A stretch of 36,497 nt of DNA, from positions 1 through 36,497 of IMG/VR virus record IMGVR_UViG_3300030116_003819; one strand, given 5' to 3'. How positions within the stretch are numbered: position 1 is the first letter of the stretch; the number at the start of each line of letters is the position of its first letter. The stretch is from a virus. Below are positions 23,177-29,642 of the stretch, piece after piece. A program made the translations under genes and the position numbers. The notes under the pieces are model-generated. The model searched no databases. It saw only the letters and a list, made by a program, of their open reading frames with translations, and was not told where the DNA came from.

Positions 23177-23944
23177 TTAATTTAAAGACATAACAGCATT
23201 CATATATTGAGCTTGCTGTTCTGGCGGCATCATATTAAAATCCAAACCAGCCCTAGCAGCTAAGTCAATCGCCCTAATTCTTGCTTGTTGCATTGCGGCA
23301 TTATAAGCGCCAGATTGAACATTATTGCCCAACATATAACTTTCCATATTACCCAACCTATAACCCTCTGTAGCAGGATCACTTGGAATGTTAGTAGGGC
23401 TAGGCGTAGCGGCAGGCATAGAGCCAGCAGGTTGCTGACCAAAACTCATACTCGGCATTGATCCTGCTGGTTGATCACCAAATTGCATTGATTGTTCTGG
23501 CCTTACTCTTGGCCTTGGAATTGTGCCAGAAACAGCCTGCACAATAGGTGACGTATTAGGGCTAACCATAGCACGCTCCATTTGAGAGCCGTATGGTTTT
23601 ACGCCTAAATCATTAAGCATACCGCTAAAAATACCGCCCTTAAACTCATCACCGCGAGTATCAAAGCCACCGCCATCCATCATATCAAATATAGCAGGAA
23701 CGTAACGCTTATTTACCTCATCAAAATAGCCGTATCTACCATCAGAGTTAGCTTTTGCACGATCTTCAGCAGAAGTGTTTTGATACCTAGCTGCACCTTT
23801 GTTAGAGCCAAGACCACCTTTTCGCTGCGCTGGTGTGCCGCTATGAGCAGCAGCAAAAGGATTAGGCCTTCCAAGTATTCTAAAATGATCCGCAATCTTT
23901 TCAGCGTGCGTCATATCTTTTCGCTCTTTACGCTCTTCAGCCAT
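23177..23944 (-). CDS. Pro/Gln/Gly-rich protein of unknown function
   Basis: A 255-residue protein. Residues 1-50 are charged helix (MAEERKERKDMTHAEKIADH), then a disordered stretch with Pro, Gly, Ser and Gln, including a near repeat (MQFGDQPAGSMPSM and MSFGQQPAGSMPAA). It ends with a helix AARAGLDFNMMPPEQQAQYM. Such composition is usual for scaffold-like or linker proteins in phage late operons. The start overlaps the previous stop as TAATG. No function recognised. Confidence 0.65.
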   Translation of the reverse strand: MAEERKERKDMTHAEKIADHFRILGRPNPFAAAHSGTPAQRKGGLGSNKGAARYQNTSAEDRAKANSDGRYGYFDEVNKRYVPAIFDMMDGGGFDTRGDEFKGGIFSGMLNDLGVKPYGSQMERAMVSPNTSPIVQAVSGTIPRPRVRPEQSMQFGDQPAGSMPSMSFGQQPAGSMPAATPSPTNIPSDPATEGYRLGNMESYMLGNNVQSGAYNAAMQQARIRAIDLAARAGLDFNMMPPEQQAQYMNAVMSLN

Positions 23945-24063
23945 TACTTCTTACCCTTCTTCTTTTTGCTCAATTTCTTAAAATCAGCTTTTGTAATCTT
24001 TTTACGAGGTGGAGCAACAGCAGCAAGCTTTTTTTGCTTTGGGCTGTATTTAGAATATGGCAT
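23944..24063 (-). CDS. 39-residue basic small protein
   Basis: A short, very basic protein: MPYSKYSPKQKKLAAVAPPR, then a Lys-rich tail with ADFKKLSKKKKG. Both ends are linked to neighbours by TAATG overlaps, so the frame is set by translational coupling. Short genes with the MPYSKYSPKQKKLA opening occur beside terminase genes of marine phages. It probably binds nucleic acid. The role is unknown. Confidence 0.7.
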   Translation of the reverse strand: MPYSKYSPKQKKLAAVAPPRKKITKADFKKLSKKKKGKK

Positions 24064-24293
24064 TACTTCTTACCCCTCTTGCTCTTTGTTTTCCAACTTA
24101 TCCTAGCTGGACCTGTCTTACGTTTAGCCGCTCTCTTAGCAGAGGCGGAACTTGCTTTGCTTTTAGGACGACAAGCAGGGTAAGGTCTACCTTTATCTTT
24201 CTTGCCACTCCTGCCGCACTTCTTACCCGTTTTAACATCGCGCCAATCTTCCTTGAACCATTTAGTTAGTCCACCTTTGGGCTTACTAGGCAT
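24063..24293 (-). CDS. Small basic DUF5872-like protein
   Basis: A 76-residue protein. The pattern GGLTKWFKEDWRDVKTGKKC, then GRSGKKDKGRPYPACRP, is the signature of the DUF5872 family of marine phages, with two conserved Cys and a rich Lys/Arg background. The second half is a Ser/Ala/Lys tail. It is joined to the downstream gene by TAATG and overlaps the upstream gene by 8 bases. Role unknown. DNA-binding or DNA-compaction fits the charge. Confidence 0.8.
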   Translation of the reverse strand: MPSKPKGGLTKWFKEDWRDVKTGKKCGRSGKKDKGRPYPACRPKSKASSASAKRAAKRKTGPARISWKTKSKRGKK

Positions 24294-24450
24294 AAGTACC
24301 GCCGCGCTTTTTATACTCTCTTACCAGCCAAGCATTTGCATAAGCCGAAGGATAAACCTTAAACTTACGCTTTGCAGCAGCCTTTACCCTAGCATATAAA
24401 GCAGGGTTTTTAGGCTTGGGGCTAGATGATTTACGAGCTTTTTTAGCCAT
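24286..24450 (-). CDS. 54-residue basic protein with VYPSAYANAWLVREYKKRGG motif
   Basis: A 54-residue protein. The N-terminal Lys/Pro-rich tail is followed by LYARVKAAAKRKFKVYPS and the motif AYANAWLVREYKKRGG, a strongly conserved element in small proteins of marine podo- and myoviruses. It is basic and helix-rich, so likely to bind DNA or another virion protein. The start overlaps the upstream stop as TAATG and the end overlaps the next gene by 8 bases. Function not established. Confidence 0.78.
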   Translation of the reverse strand: MAKKARKSSSPKPKNPALYARVKAAAKRKFKVYPSAYANAWLVREYKKRGGTYA

Positions 24451-24626
24451 TACGTCCTCTTTCTAGCTTTTTTCTTGGCAGTCGCACTCAACTCAGCAAA
24501 ATGATATAATCTTTTGCTATTCTTACCATGCGTCTTGCCGCTATGAATTTGACCATTAGGCATTTTGTGCATACCGCCTGTATGCTTTGTGCCATCCTTA
24601 AAGTAATGCCCAACACCTTTAGCCAT
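24450..24626 (-). CDS. 58-residue conserved protein of the HYFKDGTKHTGG type
   Basis: A 58-residue protein rich in His, Gly and Lys: MAKGVGHYFKDGTKHTGGMH, then GQIHSGKTHGKNSKRLYHF and a basic tail. The spaced His/Gly/Thr pattern reminds of small marine phage proteins near terminase genes. TAATG overlaps link it to both neighbours. It may be a structural or metal-binding small protein. The role is unknown. Confidence 0.72.
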   Translation of the reverse strand: MAKGVGHYFKDGTKHTGGMHKMPNGQIHSGKTHGKNSKRLYHFAELSATAKKKARKRT

Positions 24627-24721
24627 TATCTACCAAACTTTTTAGCTAAACACTGGCCTGCTCTCTTGCAAGCAGCTTTTGTTGGGCAACCAGCGCAAGG
24701 CTTAAACTTACTACCGTCCAT
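24626..24721 (-). CDS. 31-residue Cys-rich mini-protein
   Basis: A 31-residue protein with four cysteines: C-x2-C near residues 9-12, then Cys at about 18 and 24, in MDGSKFKPCAGCPTKAACKR and AGQCLAKKFG. It may fold around zinc. The TAATG overlaps with both neighbours make it part of one coupled unit. It is too short for database-style recognition, but the clean coupling and Cys spacing support a real gene. Confidence 0.65.
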   Translation of the reverse strand: MDGSKFKPCAGCPTKAACKRAGQCLAKKFGR

Positions 24722-24774
24722 TACTTTTTCTTTCCACCTTTTTTCTTGCCGCCCATTTTCTTACCATAACCCAT
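24721..24774 (-). CDS. 17-residue Gly/Lys mini-protein, first of the coupled train
   Basis: A 17-residue peptide (MGYGKKMGGKKKGGKKK) with a strong AAAAAAGGAGATAGCT site before ATG 24774, the best ribosome site of this stretch. Its stop overlaps the start of the 31-residue gene as TAATG. Gly/Lys mini-proteins with a MGYGKK opening are frequent near terminase genes in marine phages. It may be a nucleic-acid-binding peptide, or a leader whose translation feeds ribosomes into the following coupled genes. Confidence 0.6.
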   Translation of the reverse strand: MGYGKKMGGKKKGGKKK

Positions 24775-24805
24775 AGCTATCTCCTTTTTTCTGCAAAATA
24801 ACACA

Positions 24806-26212
24806 TTATGCAATTCCACGCAAATTACGTTTTATCTCACCCTTCCAGCTAGAAAATGCACCAGATAATGCAGTTGCAGCATCACTAGCCATCGTTAAAC
24901 AAAGCGCATCAGCTAAGTCAGGTGAAGCTAACCCACGCTTACGCATCTCATCTTTACTTTCTGCTTTCATCTTGCCAGAAGACGTAAAACTATACCGAAT
25001 ACCCGTTAACTCAGCCACTAACTGATCATCTTTCGGCAACTTACAAGCACGATCTTCAAACCAAGCCTTTGTCTTAAACCACAACTCAGAGCGCAAATTT
25101 AAATATGTAGCGCCCATACTAGGCGCTTCTGCAACATTAATACCTCGAACAGGTAAGCCAATCTCACGCAACCTATCAACAACACCAGAGCCAAGTCCAA
25201 TACTATCAACAAGTATCTCTCTAGGCTGCTTAGAAGGCAATAAAGCCTCATATTCAGCCACAACACGACCCACAGTCTGCATCAAATCTAAGCCAGCCCA
25301 AGACCTAATTTCAGTCACAACAGAACCCTGACGCTTACATAGCGCAGTTTTGTCATTACCAAACCTACTAACGTCCAAACCCCACACACTTGGCAGGTTA
25401 TCATCACCCTCAATGTCGCGGTGTGTAGCCGTTTCAACTAGGTGAAATGGTATGATTGTGTCGTCATCTGCTTGAGGAAACTCGCCTAACACTCTGATTC
25501 TAAAGGCATTACTGTCCTCGCCATAGCGCAACTTCATCTCTTCGATAAATTCATCACTCACCAAAGGACTGTCAACGCAAGACCAGCGCCTCGTCCACCA
25601 GCTATCTGCAAGCCTGTTTTGGCTCTCAAAAAACGTGCCGCTAGACCTAGTGGGGTTGCTCAACATAATTGTAGTAGCATTATGACCAGACATAGAACCA
25701 GCCGCAGCCTCAAATACTTGCTCTGGCACACCACTAGCCTCGTCTACAATCAGCATAACGTGTTCTGAGTGTACACCAGCCAGCGCTTCTGGCGTTTCTG
25801 CTCTTGAGGTTCTAGCCGAAATAAACATCTCACTAGGCGCAGACGTATGCTCAACACGGTCAGACTTCACGTTTAACACTTCCTTAAACGCATCAGGTAA
25901 TTCATTGATCCAGCGTTTCATTTCTGCAAATAAAGCATCAAATAACTGGCTAGAGGTGGGAGCAGTTACAACCACCTTATTCGGGTAGTGCATCAAAAAA
26001 TACCACAGCATAGCCCATGATGCTGCTGTACTCTTGCCAGTTCCATGACCCGACCTGATGCTGATTTTCCTTTCACCAGAAGCTATAGCCTCAAGAAACT
26101 CAGCCTGATAATCTAACGGCTCTACACCAAGCACTTCTCTCACAAACAATGTCGGGCTTCTAGCGTAGCGCTGAGTAAACTCAATCATCGTATTTTGAGA
26201 CAAGTCATTCAT
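24806..26212 (-). CDS. terL: Terminase large subunit
   Basis: ATPase-nuclease that pumps DNA into the prohead and cuts it. The Walker A motif SGHGTGKST lies near residue 54 and the Walker B stretch VMLIVDEAS near residue 155. The nuclease half has WGLDVSRFGNDKTAL (first acidic residue), EILVDSIGLGSGVVDRL (second) and SPDLADALCLTMA (third). The 468-residue length is standard. I start at ATG 26212, which overlaps the small-subunit stop by 8 bases (ATGAATGA), not at the TTG 9 bases earlier. No inserted intein. Confident call. Confidence 0.93.
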   Translation of the reverse strand: MNDLSQNTMIEFTQRYARSPTLFVREVLGVEPLDYQAEFLEAIASGERKISIRSGHGTGKSTAASWAMLWYFLMHYPNKVVVTAPTSSQLFDALFAEMKRWINELPDAFKEVLNVKSDRVEHTSAPSEMFISARTSRAETPEALAGVHSEHVMLIVDEASGVPEQVFEAAAGSMSGHNATTIMLSNPTRSSGTFFESQNRLADSWWTRRWSCVDSPLVSDEFIEEMKLRYGEDSNAFRIRVLGEFPQADDDTIIPFHLVETATHRDIEGDDNLPSVWGLDVSRFGNDKTALCKRQGSVVTEIRSWAGLDLMQTVGRVVAEYEALLPSKQPREILVDSIGLGSGVVDRLREIGLPVRGINVAEAPSMGATYLNLRSELWFKTKAWFEDRACKLPKDDQLVAELTGIRYSFTSSGKMKAESKDEMRKRGLASPDLADALCLTMASDAATALSGAFSSWKGEIKRNLRGIA

Positions 26213-26699
26213 GATCAACAACCTTCATCTTACGCAACGCATCTAAATGCAAATCACCAATGTTAATTTGGATGTTTTGCTGACTGCCACTACCATAACG
26301 ATTTTTGTTTAAAGATGAAGCTATAAAATTGTGCTGCTGAGCTAAGCCCTTCGCAATGCCAATATCAACCTGATTAACATTCGCTTCACTAATGTCACGG
26401 CTGTTCTTACCGTTTAGAGCCTCATCAACCTCAAGCTCACGCCGCTCACGAATATCGTTCAGCATATCAAACGCCGCATCAGCATGAGCATCAGCAACTT
26501 GATGCTCTATCTCGCGTATGGCGTTGCCATACTTTTCGTGCTTCACAATATTGCGTCTAAAATAGCCGCGATCTAATCCAAGCTCTTTTGCAATCATAGG
26601 TATCGTTTTACCTGCAAGTAATTCTTGCTGCAAAACCTCAACTCCACCTCGTTTATCTAACTCTGCAATAGCTTGTTTGAATTTTGGTTTACCTGCCAT
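26205..26699 (-). CDS. terS: Terminase small subunit
   Basis: A 164-residue DNA-recognition partner of the packaging motor. The N-terminal helix-turn-helix includes LLAGKTIPMIAKELGLDRGY followed by FRRNIVK. The middle is a long charged oligomerisation helix pair (AIREIEHQVADAHADAA). The C-terminal segment NIQINIGDLHLDALRKMK would contact the large subunit. GAGGAAAGC lies before ATG 26699. It is the first gene of the late leftward block and faces the non-coding control region. Identity is by motif plus position directly upstream of terL. Confidence 0.85.
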   Translation of the reverse strand: MAGKPKFKQAIAELDKRGGVEVLQQELLAGKTIPMIAKELGLDRGYFRRNIVKHEKYGNAIREIEHQVADAHADAAFDMLNDIRERRELEVDEALNGKNSRDISEANVNQVDIGIAKGLAQQHNFIASSLNKNRYGSGSQQNIQINIGDLHLDALRKMKVVDHE

Positions 26700-26735
26700 G
26701 CTTTCCTCATATTATGACTTCGCCCCGTACTGCAA

Positions 26736-26777
26736 CTAATAATAATAATATACTAAAGTAATTATTATTATTATTAG
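26736..26777. repeat. 15-bp AT-rich inverted repeat upstream of terS
   Basis: CTAATAATAATAATA (26736-26750) pairs perfectly with TATTATTATTATTAG (26763-26777), leaving a 12-base loop. It lies 37 bases before the terS start on the minus strand. A related CTAATAATA repeat follows near 26813, and a 13-base palindrome CTAATAATATTAG near 26834. Similar hairpins recur at 32170-32207. Confidence 0.8.
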
Positions 26778-26962
26778 TATTAGTAATAGTACGCAGAAGT
26801 ATAACTAATAATAATAATAAAAGCTAATAATATTAGTTTTATTAGTGGGGTGGGCGCTGCGAGAAAGCATAATAAAACTCAGGGAGGTTAGATTTTATTA
26901 AACAACGCCCAAAAACTGTATAACACAAATTTTTGTGTGTGGGAATGTGTTATAGTAACGGT

Positions 26963-26989
26963 GGGGGGGAGGGGGCTAGGTAGGGGGGG
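26963..26989 (+). repeat. G-run cluster with quadruplex potential
   Basis: Runs of seven, five, two and seven G (26963-26969, 26971-26975, 26979-26980, 26983-26989) lie on the + strand within 27 bases in an otherwise AT-rich genome. Splitting the seven-G runs allows four tracts of at least three G with short loops. It may form a quadruplex on one strand or mark a replication or transcription switch. Confidence 0.65.
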
Positions 26990-27073
26990 TCTAATTTTTG
27001 TATACCGTTGGACTACTTTGTTTGCAGCTAGTCAAAAACAGTACCGCCAGAGTCAAACATGGGGCGTTGTTCT

Positions 27074-27113
27074 AAGTTTAACTAAGTTTAAACAAAGTTA
27101 AACATTGTTAAAC
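27074..27113. repeat. Four phased GTT(T)AAAC repeats (iteron-like)
   Basis: AAGTTTAAC (27074), AAGTTTAAAC (27084), AAGTTAAAC (27095) and TTGTTAAAC (27105) begin 10, 11 and 10 bases apart, so all copies face the same side of the helix. GTTTAAAC is self-complementary. A protein-binding array for initiation of replication or for transcription control is the natural reading. Confidence 0.7.
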
Positions 27114-27208
27114 AAAACCTTGCGCTCTGTTTTGTATTGTTTTATTCGCGCGCGCCCGTGCGCAACCTTGTGTCTTTGTCTGTGTCGAGCAGCTTTTTAA
27201 CAAAAACC

Positions 27209-27237
27209 AAACAATGCTAAACAATTGAAAACAATTG
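27209..27237. repeat. Three phased AAACAAT(TG) repeats
   Basis: AAACAAT at 27209, AAACAATTG at 27219 and AAACAATTG at 27229 repeat with an exact 10-base period. This is a second in-phase array 100 bases after the GTTTAAAC array. Phased A-tracts also favour curved DNA. Together they resemble a bacterial or plasmid-type origin. Confidence 0.65.
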
Positions 27238-27350
27238 TATACTAAACAGGCCATATGCTCTGAGAGGCTCTGAGAAGCCCCCAGAATCGCTAAAGGCCTT
27301 TTGTAATGCCTAGGTCAAAAAATCTCGTTTCGCTAATATTGAGCAAATTT

Positions 27351-27385
27351 ATGTTTTAGACATTTAATATCGCTATAATATTAAA
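27351..27385 (+). promoter_or_regulatory. Candidate promoter with operator-like inverted repeat for block D
   Basis: A perfect TATAAT lies at 27374-27379, with a poor -35 (ATGTTT, 27351-27356) 17 bases before it. TTTAATAT (27363-27370) and ATATTAAA (27378-27385) form an 8-base inverted repeat overlapping the -10, and AATATTAAA recurs near 27399. A weak -35 likely means an activator is needed, or that the inverted repeat is the operator of a repressor. Confidence 0.4.
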
Positions 27386-27467
27386 AGCATTTGACCCAAT
27401 ATTAAATATATGCTTATTAAAGGTATCAAAAGATTTTTAAAAAAACTGATTCGGAAAGGTTAAGCAA

Positions 27468-27662
27468 ATGATTAGTCAAAACATACATAGAGTAGCGAAC
27501 TTTAAAGTTGAGGACATTAAAGAAGGCACAAGCTGCAATGAAACATTTTATACAAGAAAAATTCTTGTGATTGATAACAAAGGCAACGAGCTTGAATTAA
27601 CAATGTTTAGCGATGACAGAGACACACTAATTCCAGCTATCAGCGATCAACTAGGTTATTAA
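27468..27662 (+). CDS. Small unknown protein, first gene of block D
   Basis: A 64-residue protein with a strand-rich layout (VANFKVEDIKEG, FYTRKILVIDNKGNELELTM) and an acidic end. The start has the GGAAAGGTTAAGCAAATG variant of the early initiation cassette. As the first gene after the control region it should be expressed earliest. No family recognised. It could be a host-takeover or anti-defence peptide, but nothing in the sequence proves that. Confidence 0.7.
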   Translation: MISQNIHRVANFKVEDIKEGTSCNETFYTRKILVIDNKGNELELTMFSDDRDTLIPAISDQLGY

Positions 27663-27664
27663 TA

Positions 27665-27708
27665 ATTGTATCAAAGTGCAGCGTTGCGGCGCTGCATTAT
27701 CATACAAT
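27665..27708 (+). other. Two-tier RNA-like hairpin after first early gene
   Basis: The outer stem ATTGTAT (27665-27671) pairs with ATACAAT (27702-27708), and the inner stem TGCAGCG (27677-27683) pairs with CGCTGCA (27690-27696). A 5x5 internal loop separates them and the apical loop is 6 bases. There is no T run, so it is not a standard terminator. It shares design with the structures at 28628 and 28957. Confidence 0.7.
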
Positions 27709-27736
27709 TCAGTATGGCAAAGAAAGGTTAAAAAAA

Positions 27737-28639
27737 ATGGACAAAAAGACAACTCAAATAATGACAGAGATAACAGCCAGAGTAACATCTGACATGGCAA
27801 CAGCAGGCCTTGATTGGGTAAAACCTTGGGTCAATGTATTGCAGCACAATCAACCAATGAGTGCTAGAAAACATCAATATAGAGGTATCAATCGAATTAA
27901 TTTATCTATGATAATGGCCGCTAGAGGTTACACATCACCTGTTTTTGGAACTTGGAATCAATGGACTCAAGACTTAGGTTATGAATTGGAAGGTGCAAAG
28001 GGTAAAGGTATCAGAATTGTTTTCTGGTCACTCATTAAATATGAAGACAAGAAAACAGGTGAAGAAAAGGTTTATCCTAAATGGAACTCTTGGGTGGTTT
28101 TCAACTCTCAATATGTTAAAGGCTGGAAAGGTGATTTTTTACCTGAAGAAAAAAAGCTGTCTCAAGATTGGAGCGACATTATAGACGCTGAAAACCTTGC
28201 CGAGCTATCAGGTGCTAAATTTGTAAATGAAGACGCTAACAGCGCCTACTATCGCCCATCTAATGACACAATCAATATGCCAGCTAAAGAGCAATTTAAA
28301 ACGGCGTCTGGCTACTATGGAACACTGTTTCATGAGCTTGCCCATTGGACAGGCAGCAAAAACAGATTAGACCGTAAATTCGGGACTCGCTTTGGCTCTG
28401 AGGGCTATGCTTTTGAAGAACTAATTGCCGAGCTAACAAGCGCTATCTTATCAGGTCTAACTAAAGTTGACGCTGAGCCTCGTGCAGATCATGCCAAGTA
28501 TTTAAACGGCTGGATCAAGTGCCTTAAAGATGATCCTGAGGCCATCTCTAAGGCCTGCGGCGCTGCTGATAAGGCTGCTACGTTCATTTTAGAAGCTGCT
28601 GAGCAATCAGAAGCAGAAAATCAAAAAGTAGCGTCCTAG
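27737..28639 (+). CDS. ArdC-type anti-restriction protein with zincin domain
   Basis: A 300-residue protein of two parts. The N-terminal ArdC ssDNA-binding domain spans about residues 1-135: WVKPWVNVLQHNQPMSARKH, then YRGINRINLSMI and TWNQWTQDLGYELEGAKGKG, a well-known pattern. A C-terminal zincin-like metallopeptidase (about 190-270) has the HELAH zinc motif (His199, Glu200, His203) and the later helix FEELIAELTSA supplying the third ligand. ArdC proteins of plasmids block type I and II restriction of incoming DNA, and phage versions are assumed to protect injected DNA or act on host proteins. It is the second gene of block D, with AAAGAAAGGTTAAAAAAAATG before the start (19 bases apart). The stop lies in a hairpin loop. 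Confidence 0.88.
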   Translation: MDKKTTQIMTEITARVTSDMATAGLDWVKPWVNVLQHNQPMSARKHQYRGINRINLSMIMAARGYTSPVFGTWNQWTQDLGYELEGAKGKGIRIVFWSLIKYEDKKTGEEKVYPKWNSWVVFNSQYVKGWKGDFLPEEKKLSQDWSDIIDAENLAELSGAKFVNEDANSAYYRPSNDTINMPAKEQFKTASGYYGTLFHELAHWTGSKNRLDRKFGTRFGSEGYAFEELIAELTSAILSGLTKVDAEPRADHAKYLNGWIKCLKDDPEAISKACGAADKAATFILEAAEQSEAENQKVAS

Positions 28640-28647
28640 GGCGCTAC
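28628..28647 (+). other. Hairpin spanning the stop codon of the ArdC gene
   Basis: GTAGCG (28628-28633) pairs with CGCTAC (28642-28647) around the loop TCCTAGGG, which contains the TAG stop. The loop sequence and the stem differ from the hairpin at 28970-28989 (GCAGCG/CGCTGC, loop TCTTAGGG) by a paired T-A to C-G change, evidence of RNA-level selection. Confidence 0.7.
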
Positions 28648-28654
28648 ACTAACC

Positions 28655-28674
28655 AAAGAAAGGCTAAAACAATG
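28655..28674 (+). promoter_or_regulatory. Early-gene initiation cassette (representative copy)
   Basis: AAAGAAAGGCTAAAACAATG at this site is one of about 18 near-identical copies placed directly before starts. On the + strand they precede 514, 27468, 27737, 28672, 29038, 29289, 29734, 29948, 30200, 30444, 30580, 30753, 30971, 31222 and 31421. On the minus strand they precede 34249, 34964 and 35823. The AAAGG part is a Shine-Dalgarno site. The TAA behind it often ends the preceding gene. Late genes use GGAG-type sites instead. Confidence 0.85.
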
Positions 28675-28953
28675 ACAGTTAAATTAGACTCATTCAGCAA
28701 CAAAAATTTAAGCTTAGACCATGCAAAAATGACTGCTGACACACTAGCATCAATCTTTAATGATATGATCCAAGCTTCAATAAATTTGGAAGCTACAAAC
28801 TATGAAGACAAAGAAGCAAAAGAGATTTTCGAGAAAACCTTTTGGCGCATTTATAACACTATCGGATTTATTGAGACCGATAAATTCAGGCATCCGCACC
28901 AAGTAGGCCGAGAGGGTAACAATAAGACAATTTTTGAGAAGGCTACTAAATAA
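28672..28953 (+). CDS. Small helical early protein of unknown function
   Basis: A 93-residue protein, largely helical and acidic-to-neutral (MTVKLDSFSNKNLSLDHAKM, then LASIFNDMIQASINLEA, and FWRIYNTIGFIETDKFRHPH). The start uses the cassette copy AAAGAAAGGCTAAAACAATG. It lies between two related hairpins. No cysteines, membrane segments or known motifs. Early position suggests interaction with a host factor, but this is only inference. Confidence 0.7.
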   Translation: MTVKLDSFSNKNLSLDHAKMTADTLASIFNDMIQASINLEATNYEDKEAKEIFEKTFWRIYNTIGFIETDKFRHPHQVGREGNNKTIFEKATK

Positions 28954-28956
28954 ATT

Positions 28957-29002
28957 AATATAGCGCTTAGCAGCGTCTTAGGGCGCTGCCTTGCCCTATA
29001 TT
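28957..29002 (+). other. Two-tier RNA-like hairpin downstream of 28672 gene
   Basis: The outer stem AATATAG (28957-28963) pairs with CTATATT (28996-29002), and the inner stem GCAGCG (28970-28975) pairs with CGCTGC (28984-28989). The loop is TCTTAGGG. The layout copies that at 27665-27708 (7-base AT-rich outer stem, about 6x6 internal loop, GC-rich inner stem). There is no T run after it. Confidence 0.7.
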
Positions 29003-29037
29003 GATATAGGATAACAAAACAAAGAAAGGCTAAATAA

Positions 29038-29292
29038 ATGACAAACAAATTTGATTTAAATGTGCAGTTCCACAATGGCAAATGGTGGACGGTAACTTGG
29101 ACGAGTGACACAAGGTACGACAAGCACACCAAACAGCACACTTCTAAAAAGAAGGCTATTGAATATGGTGAAAGGCTACAAAATGATGAGGTAGTTGATA
29201 ATTTATGCGTCTATACAAAAGACGGTAAATTTGAGTCACAAAGTTCAGTTTTATTTATTAGACCATCAAACAAAGAAAGGTTAAGCAAATGA
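29038..29292 (+). CDS. Small basic early protein of unknown function
   Basis: An 84-residue protein with a Trp-rich strand segment (FHNGKWWTVTWTSDTRYDKH) and a Lys-rich centre, then a helix with EYGERLQNDEVVDNL. It starts with the cassette (AAAGAAAGGCTAAATAAATG) and its own last residues NKERLSK are encoded by the next cassette copy (AAAGAAAGGTTAAGCAAATG), with the stop overlapping the following start as ATGA. Function not recognised. Confidence 0.7.
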   Translation: MTNKFDLNVQFHNGKWWTVTWTSDTRYDKHTKQHTSKKKAIEYGERLQNDEVVDNLCVYTKDGKFESQSSVLFIRPSNKERLSK

Positions 29293-29633
29293 GATTATAT
29301 GCAAATGTTCACGGTCAATGGTGCGGTACTCAGATTGAGGCTAAAAAGATTGATGCTCGTTATGTCGAAGTGCCTACTGACAAACCAAACTTAATAAAGT
29401 TTTTAAACAAGCTAGGACAATCTTTTATCAATACCGCCATGTCAGAGATAGACAAGGCTAAAGAGATTGGAAAGGCAGAAGGTCACAAGCTTTCCAGAAG
29501 CGCTACAAGTGCAAGCGATTTAAACAAGTATGATGTGCATGATGTAGTTTTAAATTGCGATAGGAAGCACCTAGGTTCAGCCCTGAGTGCTATAATTAAT
29601 CGACTCCATGATGAAGTTAATGAAGCGCAATAA
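29289..29633 (+). CDS. Early protein of unknown function
   Basis: A 114-residue protein. It opens with MRLYANVHGQWCGTQIEAKK, a strand pair, then PNLIKFLNKLGQSFINTAMS and a Lys-rich helix, and ends with LSAIINRLHDEVNEAQ. The start overlaps the previous stop by 4 bases. A hairpin follows 9 bases after its stop, in the 100-base gap before the next gene. No family recognised. Confidence 0.7.
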   Translation: MRLYANVHGQWCGTQIEAKKIDARYVEVPTDKPNLIKFLNKLGQSFINTAMSEIDKAKEIGKAEGHKLSRSATSASDLNKYDVHDVVLNCDRKHLGSALSAIINRLHDEVNEAQ

Positions 29634-29642
29634 CATTATCAG

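Larger units (their letters stand above)
26700..27467. promoter_or_regulatory. Non-coding divergent control region, possible origin
   Basis: This 768-base stretch separates the leftward late block from the rightward early block and holds no gene I can support. In order it contains AT-rich (TAA/ATT)n hairpins near 26736-26850, a nested inverted repeat (GGGCG 26852-26856 with CGCCC 26906-26910, and TAATAAAA 26870-26877 with TTTTATTA 26893-26900), a G-run cluster 26963-26989, four GTT(T)AAAC repeats 27074-27113, an alternating CG stretch 27147-27163, three AAACAAT repeats 27209-27237, and an AT-rich promoter-like end. Divergent promoters and a replication origin are both plausible. No tRNA was seen. 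Confidence 0.75.

Noticed and set aside
26852-26910. Structured RNA gene or tRNA in the control region
   Set aside because: The nested stems GGGCG/CGCCC and TAATAAAA/TTTTATTA are short, there is no cloverleaf, no TPsiC-like loop and no CCA end.
26881-27099. Open frame of about 66 codons with GGGAGG upstream starting at an ATT codon
   Set aside because: No standard start codon, runs of Gly/Arg from the G tract, and no protein-like pattern.
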